From contig DATLCI010000073.1 of assembly GCA_035526435.1 (NCBI GenBank), positions 1 to 7,535 of the forward strand: a DNA stretch of 7,535 bases, written 5' to 3'. The notes beneath the pieces are model-generated. The model was not told where the DNA came from and searched no databases. It was given only the letters and a program-made list of their open reading frames with translations. Position numbers and translations under genes: made by a program. Below, in pieces: positions 1 to 5,600 of the stretch. This stretch comes from DATLCI01 sp035526435 (GTDB lineage: Bacteria > Acidobacteriota > Terriglobia > Terriglobales > Acidobacteriaceae). Each line of letters opens with the position of its first letter. The first letter of the stretch is position 1.

Positions 1-18
1 CCCAATCCGATCACGGCG

Positions 19-1242
19 ATGGCGCGCGAGACGATGGCGTTCCGCGAGATCATGGCGCTCGCGGTGGACTCGTTCTATGAGCACAAAGTGCGGTTTGCGC
101 TGACGGCGCTGGGCATGGTGATCGGGACCGCGTCGCTGATATTGGTGGTGACCATCGGTCTGACCGGCAAGCAGTACATCATGAACCAGATCCAGGCTAT
201 CGGGGCGAACATGGTGTATGCCTTCTACGAGGGCGGGGGCAGCAATGCGCCGGACCAGCGCCTGCAGCAGGATGTGCTGACCATGGAAGACCTGCGCGCC
301 ATCCGGGAGCAGGTGGCGGGGATCAAGGCGGCGTCGCCCATGGTGGAGCTGCATGACCGGGTGCCGATCGGCGGGGGCAAAGAGCGCGAGATATTAGTGC
401 TGGGTGTGGACCATGAGTATCAGGTGGTGCGCAATCTCTTTGTCGTGGCGGGACGGTTTTACGATGATGAAGACACGATGGCCCGGAACAAAGTAGCGGC
501 GGTGACCGTGGATTTCGCCAAGAAGGCCTTTGGCAGCGCGACCGGCGCGATCGGGAAGACGGTAAAGATACACAGCCTGCCGTTCGTCATTGTGGGCGTG
601 TTCAAGGAGCGGGTAGAGACGTTTGGACAGTCAGAGATCGCCGCCGACACCATCCTGATCCCGTATAGCGTGGCGCGTTATTTCACCGGCAGCGATGAGG
701 TGAAGCAGTTCTTCTTCTCCATCGCGGACTCGGGCAACGTAGAGAATGCCACCGGGCAGATCAAGCGGGTGCTGCAATCACGGCACCGTCCGGAGTCAAC
801 CTATCGAGTGGAGAACCTGACGCAGTTGCTGAGCGTCGCGGGCAAGACGGCCAATGCGCTTACGGTGATCCTGCTGCTGATCTCCATGGTCACGCTGCTG
901 GTGAGCGGCGTGGGCATCATGAACATCATGCTGGCGAATGTGCGCACGCGCATCCGTGAGATCGGGATCCGCAAGGCGGTGGGCGCGACGAACCGCGAGA
1001 TCAAATTGCAGTTTCTGACTGAAGCGGTATTCATCTCGCTGACCGGCGGATTGATCGGCACGGTGCTGGGATTGGCGATACCGTTTAGCGCGCGGTTCCT
1101 GACGGATTATCGGGTGCCCATATCGGGGTTGAGCGCCATCATCGCGATCGTGGTGGCGAGCGTGGTGGGCATCGTCTTTGGGACTCTGCCGGCGGCGCGG
1201 GCAGCGGAAATGAATCCGGTGGATTCGCTGAAGTATGAGTAA
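19..1242 (+). CDS. MacB/FtsX-type ABC transporter permease (possibly 5'-partial)
   Basis: Integral inner-membrane subunit of a MacB/LolCE-like ABC transporter, a family that couples cytoplasmic ATP hydrolysis to export or extraction of substrates from the periplasmic side. The protein shows the family layout: one N-terminal membrane span (about residues 26-48), a large extracytoplasmic MacB-type domain (about 50-270), then three spans (about 278-304, 331-357, 367-391). The FtsX hallmark VRTRIREIGIRKAVGA sits at 308-323, and the C-terminus PAARAAEMNPVDSLKYE is typical. The reading frame stays open to the left edge, so the true start may lie upstream. ATG at 19 is the first in the window, and ATG at 34 (MAFREIMALA) fits the usual family N-terminus better; neither has a clear ribosome binding site. 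The partner ATPase and any adaptor are not visible and would be expected upstream. Substrate cannot be told from sequence. Confidence 0.9.
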   Translation: MARETMAFREIMALAVDSFYEHKVRFALTALGMVIGTASLILVVTIGLTGKQYIMNQIQAIGANMVYAFYEGGGSNAPDQRLQQDVLTMEDLRAIREQVAGIKAASPMVELHDRVPIGGGKEREILVLGVDHEYQVVRNLFVVAGRFYDDEDTMARNKVAAVTVDFAKKAFGSATGAIGKTVKIHSLPFVIVGVFKERVETFGQSEIAADTILIPYSVARYFTGSDEVKQFFFSIADSGNVENATGQIKRVLQSRHRPESTYRVENLTQLLSVAGKTANALTVILLLISMVTLLVSGVGIMNIMLANVRTRIREIGIRKAVGATNREIKLQFLTEAVFISLTGGLIGTVLGLAIPFSARFLTDYRVPISGLSAIIAIVVASVVGIVFGTLPAARAAEMNPVDSLKYE

Positions 1243-1288
1243 GGTCAGGTAGACCATAGGCTTTAGGCTTTGGAAAAGCTAAACGCAG

Positions 1289-1325
1289 AAAGGCCGGGCA
1301 GTTTCGCCCGGCCTTTTGCTTTTTC
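1289..1325 (+). terminator. Rho-independent terminator after the permease gene
   Basis: A perfect 8-bp GC stem, GGCCGGGC (1292-1299) with GCCCGGCC (1306-1313), is extended by three A-T pairs, closes a 6-nt loop, and is followed by TTTTGCTTTTT. It lies about 50 bases after the permease stop. On the minus strand the hairpin is also followed by a short T-rich stretch, so it may also stop transcripts coming from the convergent small gene at 1452-1691. Confidence 0.88.
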
Positions 1326-1367
1326 AATCGCCCGCCCTAGGTTGTTTTGTTCCGGCGGGTAATAGGT

Positions 1368-1432
1368 AGCGCCCTGTTTTTCTGCTGTCACCGCATTGGA
1401 GGATTTTGCAGGTTCTCTCCGAGGGCGCTTTT
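1368..1432 (+). other. Long-range inverted repeat, possible structured RNA
   Basis: AGCGCCCT (1368-1375) is perfectly complementary to AGGGCGCT (1422-1429), which is followed by four Ts. The 46-nt interior can form smaller pairings such as GGAG with CTCC and CTGC with GCAG. It lies between the terminator at 1289-1325 and the 3' end of the small minus-strand gene. An 8-bp match at this distance can arise by chance in GC-rich DNA, so this is only a candidate. Confidence 0.25.
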
Positions 1433-1451
1433 AACGTCGTAGTACCTCAGC

Positions 1452-1691
1452 TCACATCACGTAAGCGATGCTGTCGAGCTCCTTTTCCATAGCTTCCAGC
1501 GAACAACCGAAACCGATCCGGCTGGCGGCATCCATGGCGGCCATCTGCGAGACGCCATAACCGCGTCCGGCGAGGAAGACCTGAAAGAGTTCGGCCGCCT
1601 GCCAGGGATCGAGCCCGCCCTGCATGAGTTCCGTGCGAAGGACCGAAAGTTCAGTCTGCGAGAATTTTTCGTTCGTTCTGCTGGTTTTCAT
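1452..1691 (-). CDS. Small hypothetical protein (79 aa)
   Basis: I do not recognise a named family. It is a soluble, slightly acidic 79-residue protein with no membrane span or signal peptide. It appears mostly helical: an N-terminal stretch SQTELSVLRTELMQGGLD, then WQAAELFQVFLAGRGYGVS (about residues 34-48), and an acidic helix near the C-terminus (EAMEKELDSIAYVM). One Cys (in GFGCS) is present and no metal-binding pattern is seen. Support for a real gene is good: a GGAGGT ribosome binding site (plus-strand 1701-1706) lies 9 bases before ATG, and an ECF-like promoter lies about 30 bases further up. It is transcribed divergently from the sigma factor gene and could be a member of its regulon; that link is inference. 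Convergent with the permease terminator at its 3' side. Confidence 0.75.
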   Translation of the reverse strand: MKTSRTNEKFSQTELSVLRTELMQGGLDPWQAAELFQVFLAGRGYGVSQMAAMDAASRIGFGCSLEAMEKELDSIAYVM

Positions 1692-1727
1692 CTTCAGGCC
1701 ACCTCCGACCCAAAAAATGTTGTTGTC

Positions 1728-1759
1728 TATTAGACGTAAGCGACTTCAGGTTTGTTGCA
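1728..1759 (-). promoter_or_regulatory. ECF-sigma-like promoter for the small divergent gene
   Basis: Read on the minus strand, TGCAACA (1759-1753) is followed after 16 bases by CGTCTAATA (1736-1728). This fits the general form of ECF sigma factor promoters: an AAC-containing -35 element, 16-17 bp spacer and a CGTC-type -10 element. Transcription would start about 30 bases before the ATG at 1691, leaving room for the GGAGGT site. The -10 box sits inside a perfect 11-bp inverted repeat, GTCTATTAGAC (1725-1735). Confidence 0.5.
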
Positions 1760-1859
1760 GAAATCGTTATCCGGCATTCACCAAGGTAACGCTGCCATTC
1801 ATCCCGAAGTAACGGTACTTGGGTACTTATGATGCTGGAACCCACAAAACGCTTTCCGG

Positions 1860-1884
1860 TTCCGCAAAAATATATTTTCCGGAA
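1860..1884. promoter_or_regulatory. 25-bp interrupted palindrome, probable operator
   Basis: Left arm TTCCGCAAAA (1860-1869) and right arm TTTTCCGGAA (1875-1884) pair at 9 of 10 positions around a 5-base ATATA centre; the only mismatch is C opposite C. The core AAAATATATTTT (1867-1878) is itself a perfect palindrome. Its symmetry, size and position between divergent genes look like the binding site of a dimeric regulator. No regulator is identified in the window. Confidence 0.45.
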
Positions 1885-1965
1885 GCATGAAACCTTTTGC
1901 CAGGGGCTGGGTTGCGCAGGCCATTTACGCGGCTCCCAGCTAGCTGGCCAAGCTGGCTCCCCCAC

Positions 1966-1975
1966 TGTCTAATAG
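1966..1975 (+). promoter_or_regulatory. TGTCTAATAG box upstream of the sigma gene (possible -10 element)
   Basis: GTCTAATAG (1967-1975) matches 9 of 9 bases of the minus-strand -10 box of the divergent promoter. It could be the -10 element of the sigma operon promoter, giving a leader of about 50 bases. No convincing -35 element is present 16-17 bases upstream, where the sequence reads GCTGGCC, so the promoter assignment is weak. Confidence 0.3.
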
Positions 1976-2031
1976 GAGAACGAGGGAGCCCGCCTTTCTT
2001 GCGGGGAAATTGATACCATCGCTGCGTCGTT

Positions 2032-2886
2032 ATGTCCTTGAGCAAAAACATGGTCCCGGAAGACCTCGCGCAGGAGCTGTTTGCCAGCAGCCGGGCGCAG
2101 GAGTTCGGGCTCAGCCTGGCGGGATTTACGCGCGCGTTGGAGCGGGCGAGCAAAGGGGCCGTTTCCGAGGCAGCGATCCGCGCGCTCCGGCTGGAAGAGT
2201 TGGCGCTGGCGCAGGGATGCGCCGCGGGGAATGAGCATGCGTGGGATGTGTTCCTGGTGCGGTACCGGGAGAAGCTTTACGACGCAGCGCGACAGGTCAC
2301 GCGGGAAGAGTCATCGGCGCGGGAGTTGGCGGATTCGTTGTATGCCGACTTGTTCGGAACGCGGACGCAAGAGGGTCGCAGGGTGTCGAAGCTGGAATCG
2401 TATTCCGGACGCGGTTCGCTCGATGGCTGGCTGCGCACGGTACTGGCGCAGGAGTGGGTGAATCGTTTCCGCAAGACCAAGCGATTAGTCAGCCTGGAAG
2501 AGCAGGAAGAAGCGGGCGCGCAATTTGCGGCGGCGGCGCCAGAAGTGAACGCGGTGATGGATCCGGCGGTATCGGCGGCCACCGACCAGGCGCTGGCGGA
2601 GCTGACGGCGGAGGACCGCTACATTCTGGCGGCCTACTATTTGGACGAGCGAACGTTAGCGCAGGTCGCGCGGTCACTGGGAGTGCATGAATCGACGGTT
2701 AGCCGCAAAGTGGAGCGCCTGGGAAAGAAGCTTCGGAAGGACATCCTGGAGCGGCTGTTGAGGGCGGGCAGGAGCCGACGTCAGGCAGAAGAGGCGATGG
2801 AGGTCGACGTACGCGACCTGGCGGTAGATGTGCGAAACCAGCTCAAAAAGCAGGCGCGAGGGCAGGGGCTGCCGGCGCCGGACTAA
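2032..2886 (+). CDS. Sigma-70 family (ECF-like) RNA polymerase sigma factor with N- and C-terminal extensions
   Basis: Directs RNA polymerase to a dedicated promoter set, probably under control of the anti-sigma protein encoded 45 bases downstream. Region 2 spans about residues 55-150 (WDVFLVRYREKLYDAA, then GSLDGWLRTVLAQEWVNRFR for the -10-binding helices). Region 4 covers about 183-240, with a helix-turn-helix TLAQVARSLGVHESTVSRKV at 208-227. At 284 residues it is longer than a typical ECF factor (about 170-200): there is an extra helical N-terminal part of about 55 residues and a C-terminal tail (245-284) with EVDVRDLAVDVRNQL. No region 3 is apparent. The start at ATG 2032 lacks a good ribosome binding site; ATG 2050 (MVPEDLAQ) is an alternative with equally weak support. 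The architecture resembles sigma factors I associate with Acidobacteriota, but group assignment is not proven. Confidence 0.88.
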   Translation: MSLSKNMVPEDLAQELFASSRAQEFGLSLAGFTRALERASKGAVSEAAIRALRLEELALAQGCAAGNEHAWDVFLVRYREKLYDAARQVTREESSARELADSLYADLFGTRTQEGRRVSKLESYSGRGSLDGWLRTVLAQEWVNRFRKTKRLVSLEEQEEAGAQFAAAAPEVNAVMDPAVSAATDQALAELTAEDRYILAAYYLDERTLAQVARSLGVHESTVSRKVERLGKKLRKDILERLLRAGRSRRQAEEAMEVDVRDLAVDVRNQLKKQARGQGLPAPD

Positions 2887-2931
2887 TCGCAAGAAAGTGG
2901 AGTTGGAGCGTTCAAGAGATACCAGGAAGAG

Positions 2932-4164
2932 ATGACTGAGAAACCGAATACGGGATTGCCGAAGTCGGCGCTGAGCAGATTGCGGGCGCAGCAAGGTGGA
3001 GGCGCGCCTGCGGGGGAGCATCCGGATGCCAACCTGCTGGCGGCGTTCAGCGAACAGGCGTTGGAGGCCGGCGAACGCGAGCAGGTTCTGATGCATCTGG
3101 GGCGATGCGCGGATTGTCGGGAGATCGTGGCGCTGAATCTACCGGCGGTGGAAGAGAAGTCTTTCGTGGAAGAAAAGCGGGGATGGTTGGGGCTGCGTCC
3201 GGAATTGATGCGGTGGGGCATCGTGGGGGCAAGTGCAGCGGTCGTTGTGGCCGCGGTGTTACTGGTGAAGCCGGAACTGGAGAGTCCGAGAGCGATACAA
3301 AATCAAGTGACGATAGCGAAACCGACTGACCGAGCTGACCAGGCGGTGGGTGAAGCGAGCGGGGTTGCGAGAGAGGCGCCGAAGCTAACCGCGGGGGTCG
3401 CGGACCGGGCTACGGAGAAAGAAGCGAAGAAAGCGGATGAGAAGCGGAGAGATGCCGCATCGGAGCGGGGATATCCCATGGCTGCGCCGCCGCCACCACC
3501 ATCTGCCTTGGGAGTGAGCGGGGGTTCGAGTGGTGGAGTGCTGGGCGGAGTGATGTCCCCAAAAGTGGAAGAGGGTACGGGGCGGGCGGCGGGTGCTGCG
3601 GCGGCGAATGAGAGCAAAGATATGAGGACGACGCCGGCGGTGGTAGCGCAGAGCCAGCCGCAAGCAAATGCTCCGGTGCCGGTTTTTGCAGAAGAAGACC
3701 GCATGCAGGCCTCACAGGCAAAAACATTGGCTAAGCAGAAGGTCGATGAAGATCGGAAGATGATGGCCGCGGATTCGAATACGGTGGCGGCGAGGGCGAC
3801 CAAGAGCGAGGTGTCTGGGCGAAGATTCCAGTTGGCGGCCGCAACGCGAACATGGAGAATCGCCGGCGGGAAACTCCAGTGGTCGGGGGATGGCGGAGCG
3901 AGTTGGACGATCGCGTCGTTGCCGGACGGGGTGAAGGCGATGGCGGTGGATGCGGGCGTGCCCGGAGTGGTTTGGGTCGGAGCGGCGTCGGGCATGGTGC
4001 TGAGGTCGGCGGACCAAGGCGCGAGTTGGACGCCGGTGAAGGGCCTATGGAGAGGCGACGTGGTGTACCTCAAGTTCCAAGATGCGGTGCAGGGAACGTT
4101 GAGGACGTCTAACCATGAAGAATGGTTCAGCGAAGATGGCGGGATGGTTTGGAAGCGGCGCTGA
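2932..4164 (+). CDS. Membrane-anchored zinc-finger anti-sigma factor with C-terminal Asp-box (YCF48/BNR-like) repeats
   Basis: Probably holds the upstream sigma factor inactive at the membrane until an envelope signal arrives. Residues 30-62 carry a ZAS/zf-HC2 zinc finger: His30, His55, Cys59 and Cys62 (HLGRCADC). A single membrane span follows at about 94-112 (WGIVGASAAVVVAAVLLV), placing the rest outside the cytoplasm. Residues 113-297 form a long Ala/Gly/Pro/charge-rich linker with PPPPP at 186-190. The C-terminal part (about 305-410) has three perfect Asp-box motifs SxDxGxxW beginning at Ser318, Ser359 and Ser400, exactly 41 residues apart, with the protein ending three residues after the last Trp. 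Such repeats form beta-propeller blades in sialidase/BNR and YCF48-like proteins. An AGGAAGAG site just before ATG supports the start. It forms an operon with the sigma gene. Domain order is seen in the sequence; signal sensing is inferred. Confidence 0.85.
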   Translation: MTEKPNTGLPKSALSRLRAQQGGGAPAGEHPDANLLAAFSEQALEAGEREQVLMHLGRCADCREIVALNLPAVEEKSFVEEKRGWLGLRPELMRWGIVGASAAVVVAAVLLVKPELESPRAIQNQVTIAKPTDRADQAVGEASGVAREAPKLTAGVADRATEKEAKKADEKRRDAASERGYPMAAPPPPPSALGVSGGSSGGVLGGVMSPKVEEGTGRAAGAAAANESKDMRTTPAVVAQSQPQANAPVPVFAEEDRMQASQAKTLAKQKVDEDRKMMAADSNTVAARATKSEVSGRRFQLAAATRTWRIAGGKLQWSGDGGASWTIASLPDGVKAMAVDAGVPGVVWVGAASGMVLRSADQGASWTPVKGLWRGDVVYLKFQDAVQGTLRTSNHEEWFSEDGGMVWKRR

Positions 4165-4341
4165 TCAGGCTTCGATGGTGGCTTGGTCAACGAGCAGGAT
4201 GGGGATGTCGTCGCGGACGGGGTAAACCCGTTTGCAGGATGCACATTTCAGGGAATCTTTGGCGGCGCTGACGGAGAGCGGCGACTTGCAGGCGGGGCAG
4301 GCGAGGCGGTCGAGGATGTCGAGCCAGTGCATGCAAATCAT
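4165..4341 (-). CDS. Trm112-like small zinc-binding protein (58 aa)
   Basis: Translating the minus strand gives a 58-residue protein of the Trm112/UPF0434 (YcaR-like) family. It has the hallmark order: WLDILDRLACPACKSPL (Cys15, Cys18), a second pair CASC (Cys33, Cys36), and the ending YPVRDDIPILL. The four Cys likely bind zinc. Eukaryotic Trm112 activates methyltransferases; bacterial homologs are less well understood. The stop codon lies directly against the stop codon of the anti-sigma gene (4164/4165), so the two genes are convergent with no gap. The start may be ATG at 4341 or at 4332 (MHWLDILDRL), which is closer to the usual family start; neither has a clear ribosome binding site. Confidence 0.88.
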   Translation of the reverse strand: MICMHWLDILDRLACPACKSPLSVSAAKDSLKCASCKRVYPVRDDIPILLVDQATIEA

Positions 4342-4394
4342 TTTAGCGCGGCGGGTGGGGATGGGGAAAACAGGTTCTAGTTTCAGGTTTCAGG

Positions 4395-4480
4395 AGCAAG
4401 GCCAAGACCAAGAACAATGGGGACATCAAAAGCAAAGGCCAGGGCAACGGCCAGAGCCAAAGCAAAGCAAAGCCAAGGCA
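4395..4480. repeat. Low-complexity degenerate GCCAAG/GCAAAG repeat
   Basis: The stretch is built from imperfect 6-base units such as GCCAAG, ACCAAG, GCAAAG, GGCCAG and GCCAAA. It is purine-rich, lacks a start with ribosome binding site and is not conserved in phase. It is directly preceded by two copies of TTTCAGG (4381-4394). Confidence 0.6.
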
Positions 4481-4540
4481 TGGTCCCTCGACTCGCCGCT
4501 CGCTTTGCTCGTGGCTCGCTCGGGATGACAGGGGTGAGAG
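4481..4540. repeat. Probable dispersed intergenic repeat (CTCGGGATGACA type)
   Basis: The sequence runs from GGTCCCTCGACTCGCCGCT through GCTCGTGGCTCGCTCGGGA to TGACAGGGGTG. On the minus strand it translates as the recurrent peptide VIPSEPRAKRAASRGT, which I recognise as a product of a common interspersed repeat in environmental bacterial genomes including Acidobacteriota. Only one copy is seen here, so repetitiveness in this genome is inference. Confidence 0.5.
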
Positions 4541-4621
4541 CGCGGGAAAAGCGTGGGAAAGACGGTTTGGGTTGCGCTGCCATCCATTTCGAAGTTCGCG
4601 TTGTCCGTCTCGCGGGCGGCG

Positions 4622-4649
4622 TGGTAAAAGCATAGACTTCCACTAAGAT
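4622..4649 (+). promoter_or_regulatory. Possible folD promoter close to the start codon
   Basis: TAAGAT (4644-4649) resembles a sigma-70 -10 box (4 of 6) and lies 9 bases before the ATG; TGGTAA (4622-4627) is a poor -35 match at 16 bases spacing. If real, the transcript would begin almost at the start codon, which would agree with the missing ribosome binding site. Confidence 0.25.
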
Positions 4650-4658
4650 TACCTGCAT

Positions 4659-5600
4659 ATGGCAGCCACCATTCTGGACGGCAATAAGATCGCGGCGGAG
4701 ATACGCTCGGAGGTTGCGGAGCAGGTGCGCGAGATGTCGGCGTGCGGCGTACGGCCGGGGTTGGCGGCGGTGCTGGCGGGAAATGATCCGGCGTCTGAGG
4801 TGTATGTCCGGAATAAGGTGAAGGCGTGCGAAGAGCTGGGCATTTACAGCGAGAAGATCACGCCCCCTGCCACCACCTCGACGCAGGAGATGCTCGCGCT
4901 GATCGAGGAATTGAACCGGCGGGATGAGATTGATGGGATCCTGGTGCAGCTTCCCTTGCCGAAGCAAGTGGATGCGGCCAAGGTGTTGCTGGCCGTCTCG
5001 CCGGCGAAGGATGTGGATGGGTTTCATCCGGTGAATGTGGGGAACCTTTCCACGCAGCGTCCCGGGCTGGTGCCATGCACGCCGCTCGGTTGCATCGAGA
5101 TATTGAAGCGCAGCGGGATCGAAATCGCGGGCGCGGAGGCGGTGGTGATAGGGCGCAGCGACATCGTCGGCAAGCCGGTGGCGATGCTGCTCATCAACCA
5201 TCATGCGACGGTGACGGTCTGTCATTCGAAGACGCGAGGGCTGGCGGCGGTGTGCCGGCGGGCGGACATCGTGATCGCCGCAATGGGACGTCCGGGATTT
5301 GTGACTAAGGATTTTGTGAAGTTGGGAGCCACGGTCATTGACGTTGGGATTAATCGAATCAGCGACCCGCAAGAGTTCAAGAAGTTCTTTGCTGGGAATG
5401 AAAAGCGCGAGCAGGCGTTTGCCAAGAACGGCTCGGTACTGATCGGCGACGTGCATCCTGAGGTAGCAGAAGTGGCGGGCGCGCTGACGCCGGTGCCGGG
5501 CGGAGTTGGACCGTTGACCATTGCCATGCTGATGGCGAACACGGTGAAGGCCGCGAAGCTACGCCGCGGAGCCGGGCTGGCAATGCCGGTGGGGCGCTGA
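4659..5600 (+). CDS. folD: Bifunctional methylenetetrahydrofolate dehydrogenase / methenyltetrahydrofolate cyclohydrolase
   Basis: Interconverts 5,10-methylene-, methenyl- and 10-formyl-tetrahydrofolate using NADP(H), supplying one-carbon units for purines, formyl-Met and other products in the cytoplasm. Family signatures are all present: PASEVYVRNKVKACEELGI with catalytic Tyr49 and Lys53, DGILVQLPLP (92-101), KDVDGFHPVNVGNL (117-130), the nucleotide-binding segment VVIGRSDIVGKPVAMLL (162-178) and TPVPGGVGPLTIAMLMANT (277-295). At 313 residues it is longer than the E. coli enzyme (288). Most of the excess is an insertion of about 20 residues between VGIN (229-232) and GDVHPEVAEVAGA (263-275), plus a short C-terminal tail. 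The ATG lacks a recognisable ribosome binding site. The stop codon directly abuts the coaE start, indicating an operon with translational coupling. Confidence 0.96.
   Translation: MAATILDGNKIAAEIRSEVAEQVREMSACGVRPGLAAVLAGNDPASEVYVRNKVKACEELGIYSEKITPPATTSTQEMLALIEELNRRDEIDGILVQLPLPKQVDAAKVLLAVSPAKDVDGFHPVNVGNLSTQRPGLVPCTPLGCIEILKRSGIEIAGAEAVVIGRSDIVGKPVAMLLINHHATVTVCHSKTRGLAAVCRRADIVIAAMGRPGFVTKDFVKLGATVIDVGINRISDPQEFKKFFAGNEKREQAFAKNGSVLIGDVHPEVAEVAGALTPVPGGVGPLTIAMLMANTVKAAKLRRGAGLAMPVGR

Larger units (their letters stand above)
1692..2031. other. Divergent intergenic control region
   Basis: This 340-base non-coding stretch separates the small minus-strand gene from the sigma factor gene. 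It holds the ECF-like promoter (1728-1759), a 25-bp interrupted palindrome around an AT-rich core (1860-1884), a palindrome CCAGCTAGCTGG (1936-1947), a GTCTAATAG box (1967-1975) and a small hairpin (CCCGC/GCGGG, 1989-2005) in the probable leader of the sigma gene. The centre (about 1800-1880) is clearly richer in A and T than the flanking genes. Open frames here are not convincing as genes. Confidence 0.6.
4342..4658. other. Intergenic region made of degenerate repeats
   Basis: This 317-base gap between the divergent Trm112-like gene and folD contains no convincing gene. It begins with ordinary GC-rich sequence (the 5' side of the Trm112-like gene), then holds a TTTCAGG tandem pair (4381-4394), a purine-rich low-complexity run (about 4395-4480) and a CTCGGGATGACA-type repeat (about 4481-4540). 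Reading frames that cross it give low-complexity peptides of the KAKARATARAKAK kind and look like translation artefacts. The last 40 bases probably contain the folD promoter. Confidence 0.65.

Noticed and set aside
1651..1965. Minus-strand open frame of 104 codons covering the divergent control region
   Set aside because: It overlaps the better-supported small gene in another frame, covers the promoter-like elements and has no ribosome binding site.
3468..3600. Low-complexity Gly/Pro-rich stretch in the anti-sigma gene considered as a frameshift or repeat insertion
   Set aside because: The frame stays open with consistent composition into the Asp-box part, so it is a normal flexible linker.
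3303..4244. Minus-strand open frame of 313 codons opposite the anti-sigma gene
   Set aside because: The plus strand carries recognisable zinc-finger, membrane and Asp-box motifs, and the antisense frame also overlaps the Trm112-like gene; no motif supports it.
4417..4635. Plus-strand open frame of 72 codons in the gap before folD (KAKARATARAKAK-rich)
   Set aside because: It is translated low-complexity and dispersed repeat sequence, with no ribosome binding site and no domain.
4383..5456. Long minus-strand open frame of 357 codons opposite folD
   Set aside because: It is antisense to a clear folD gene and runs through the intergenic repeat; its His/Arg-rich composition is typical of a GC-rich shadow frame.
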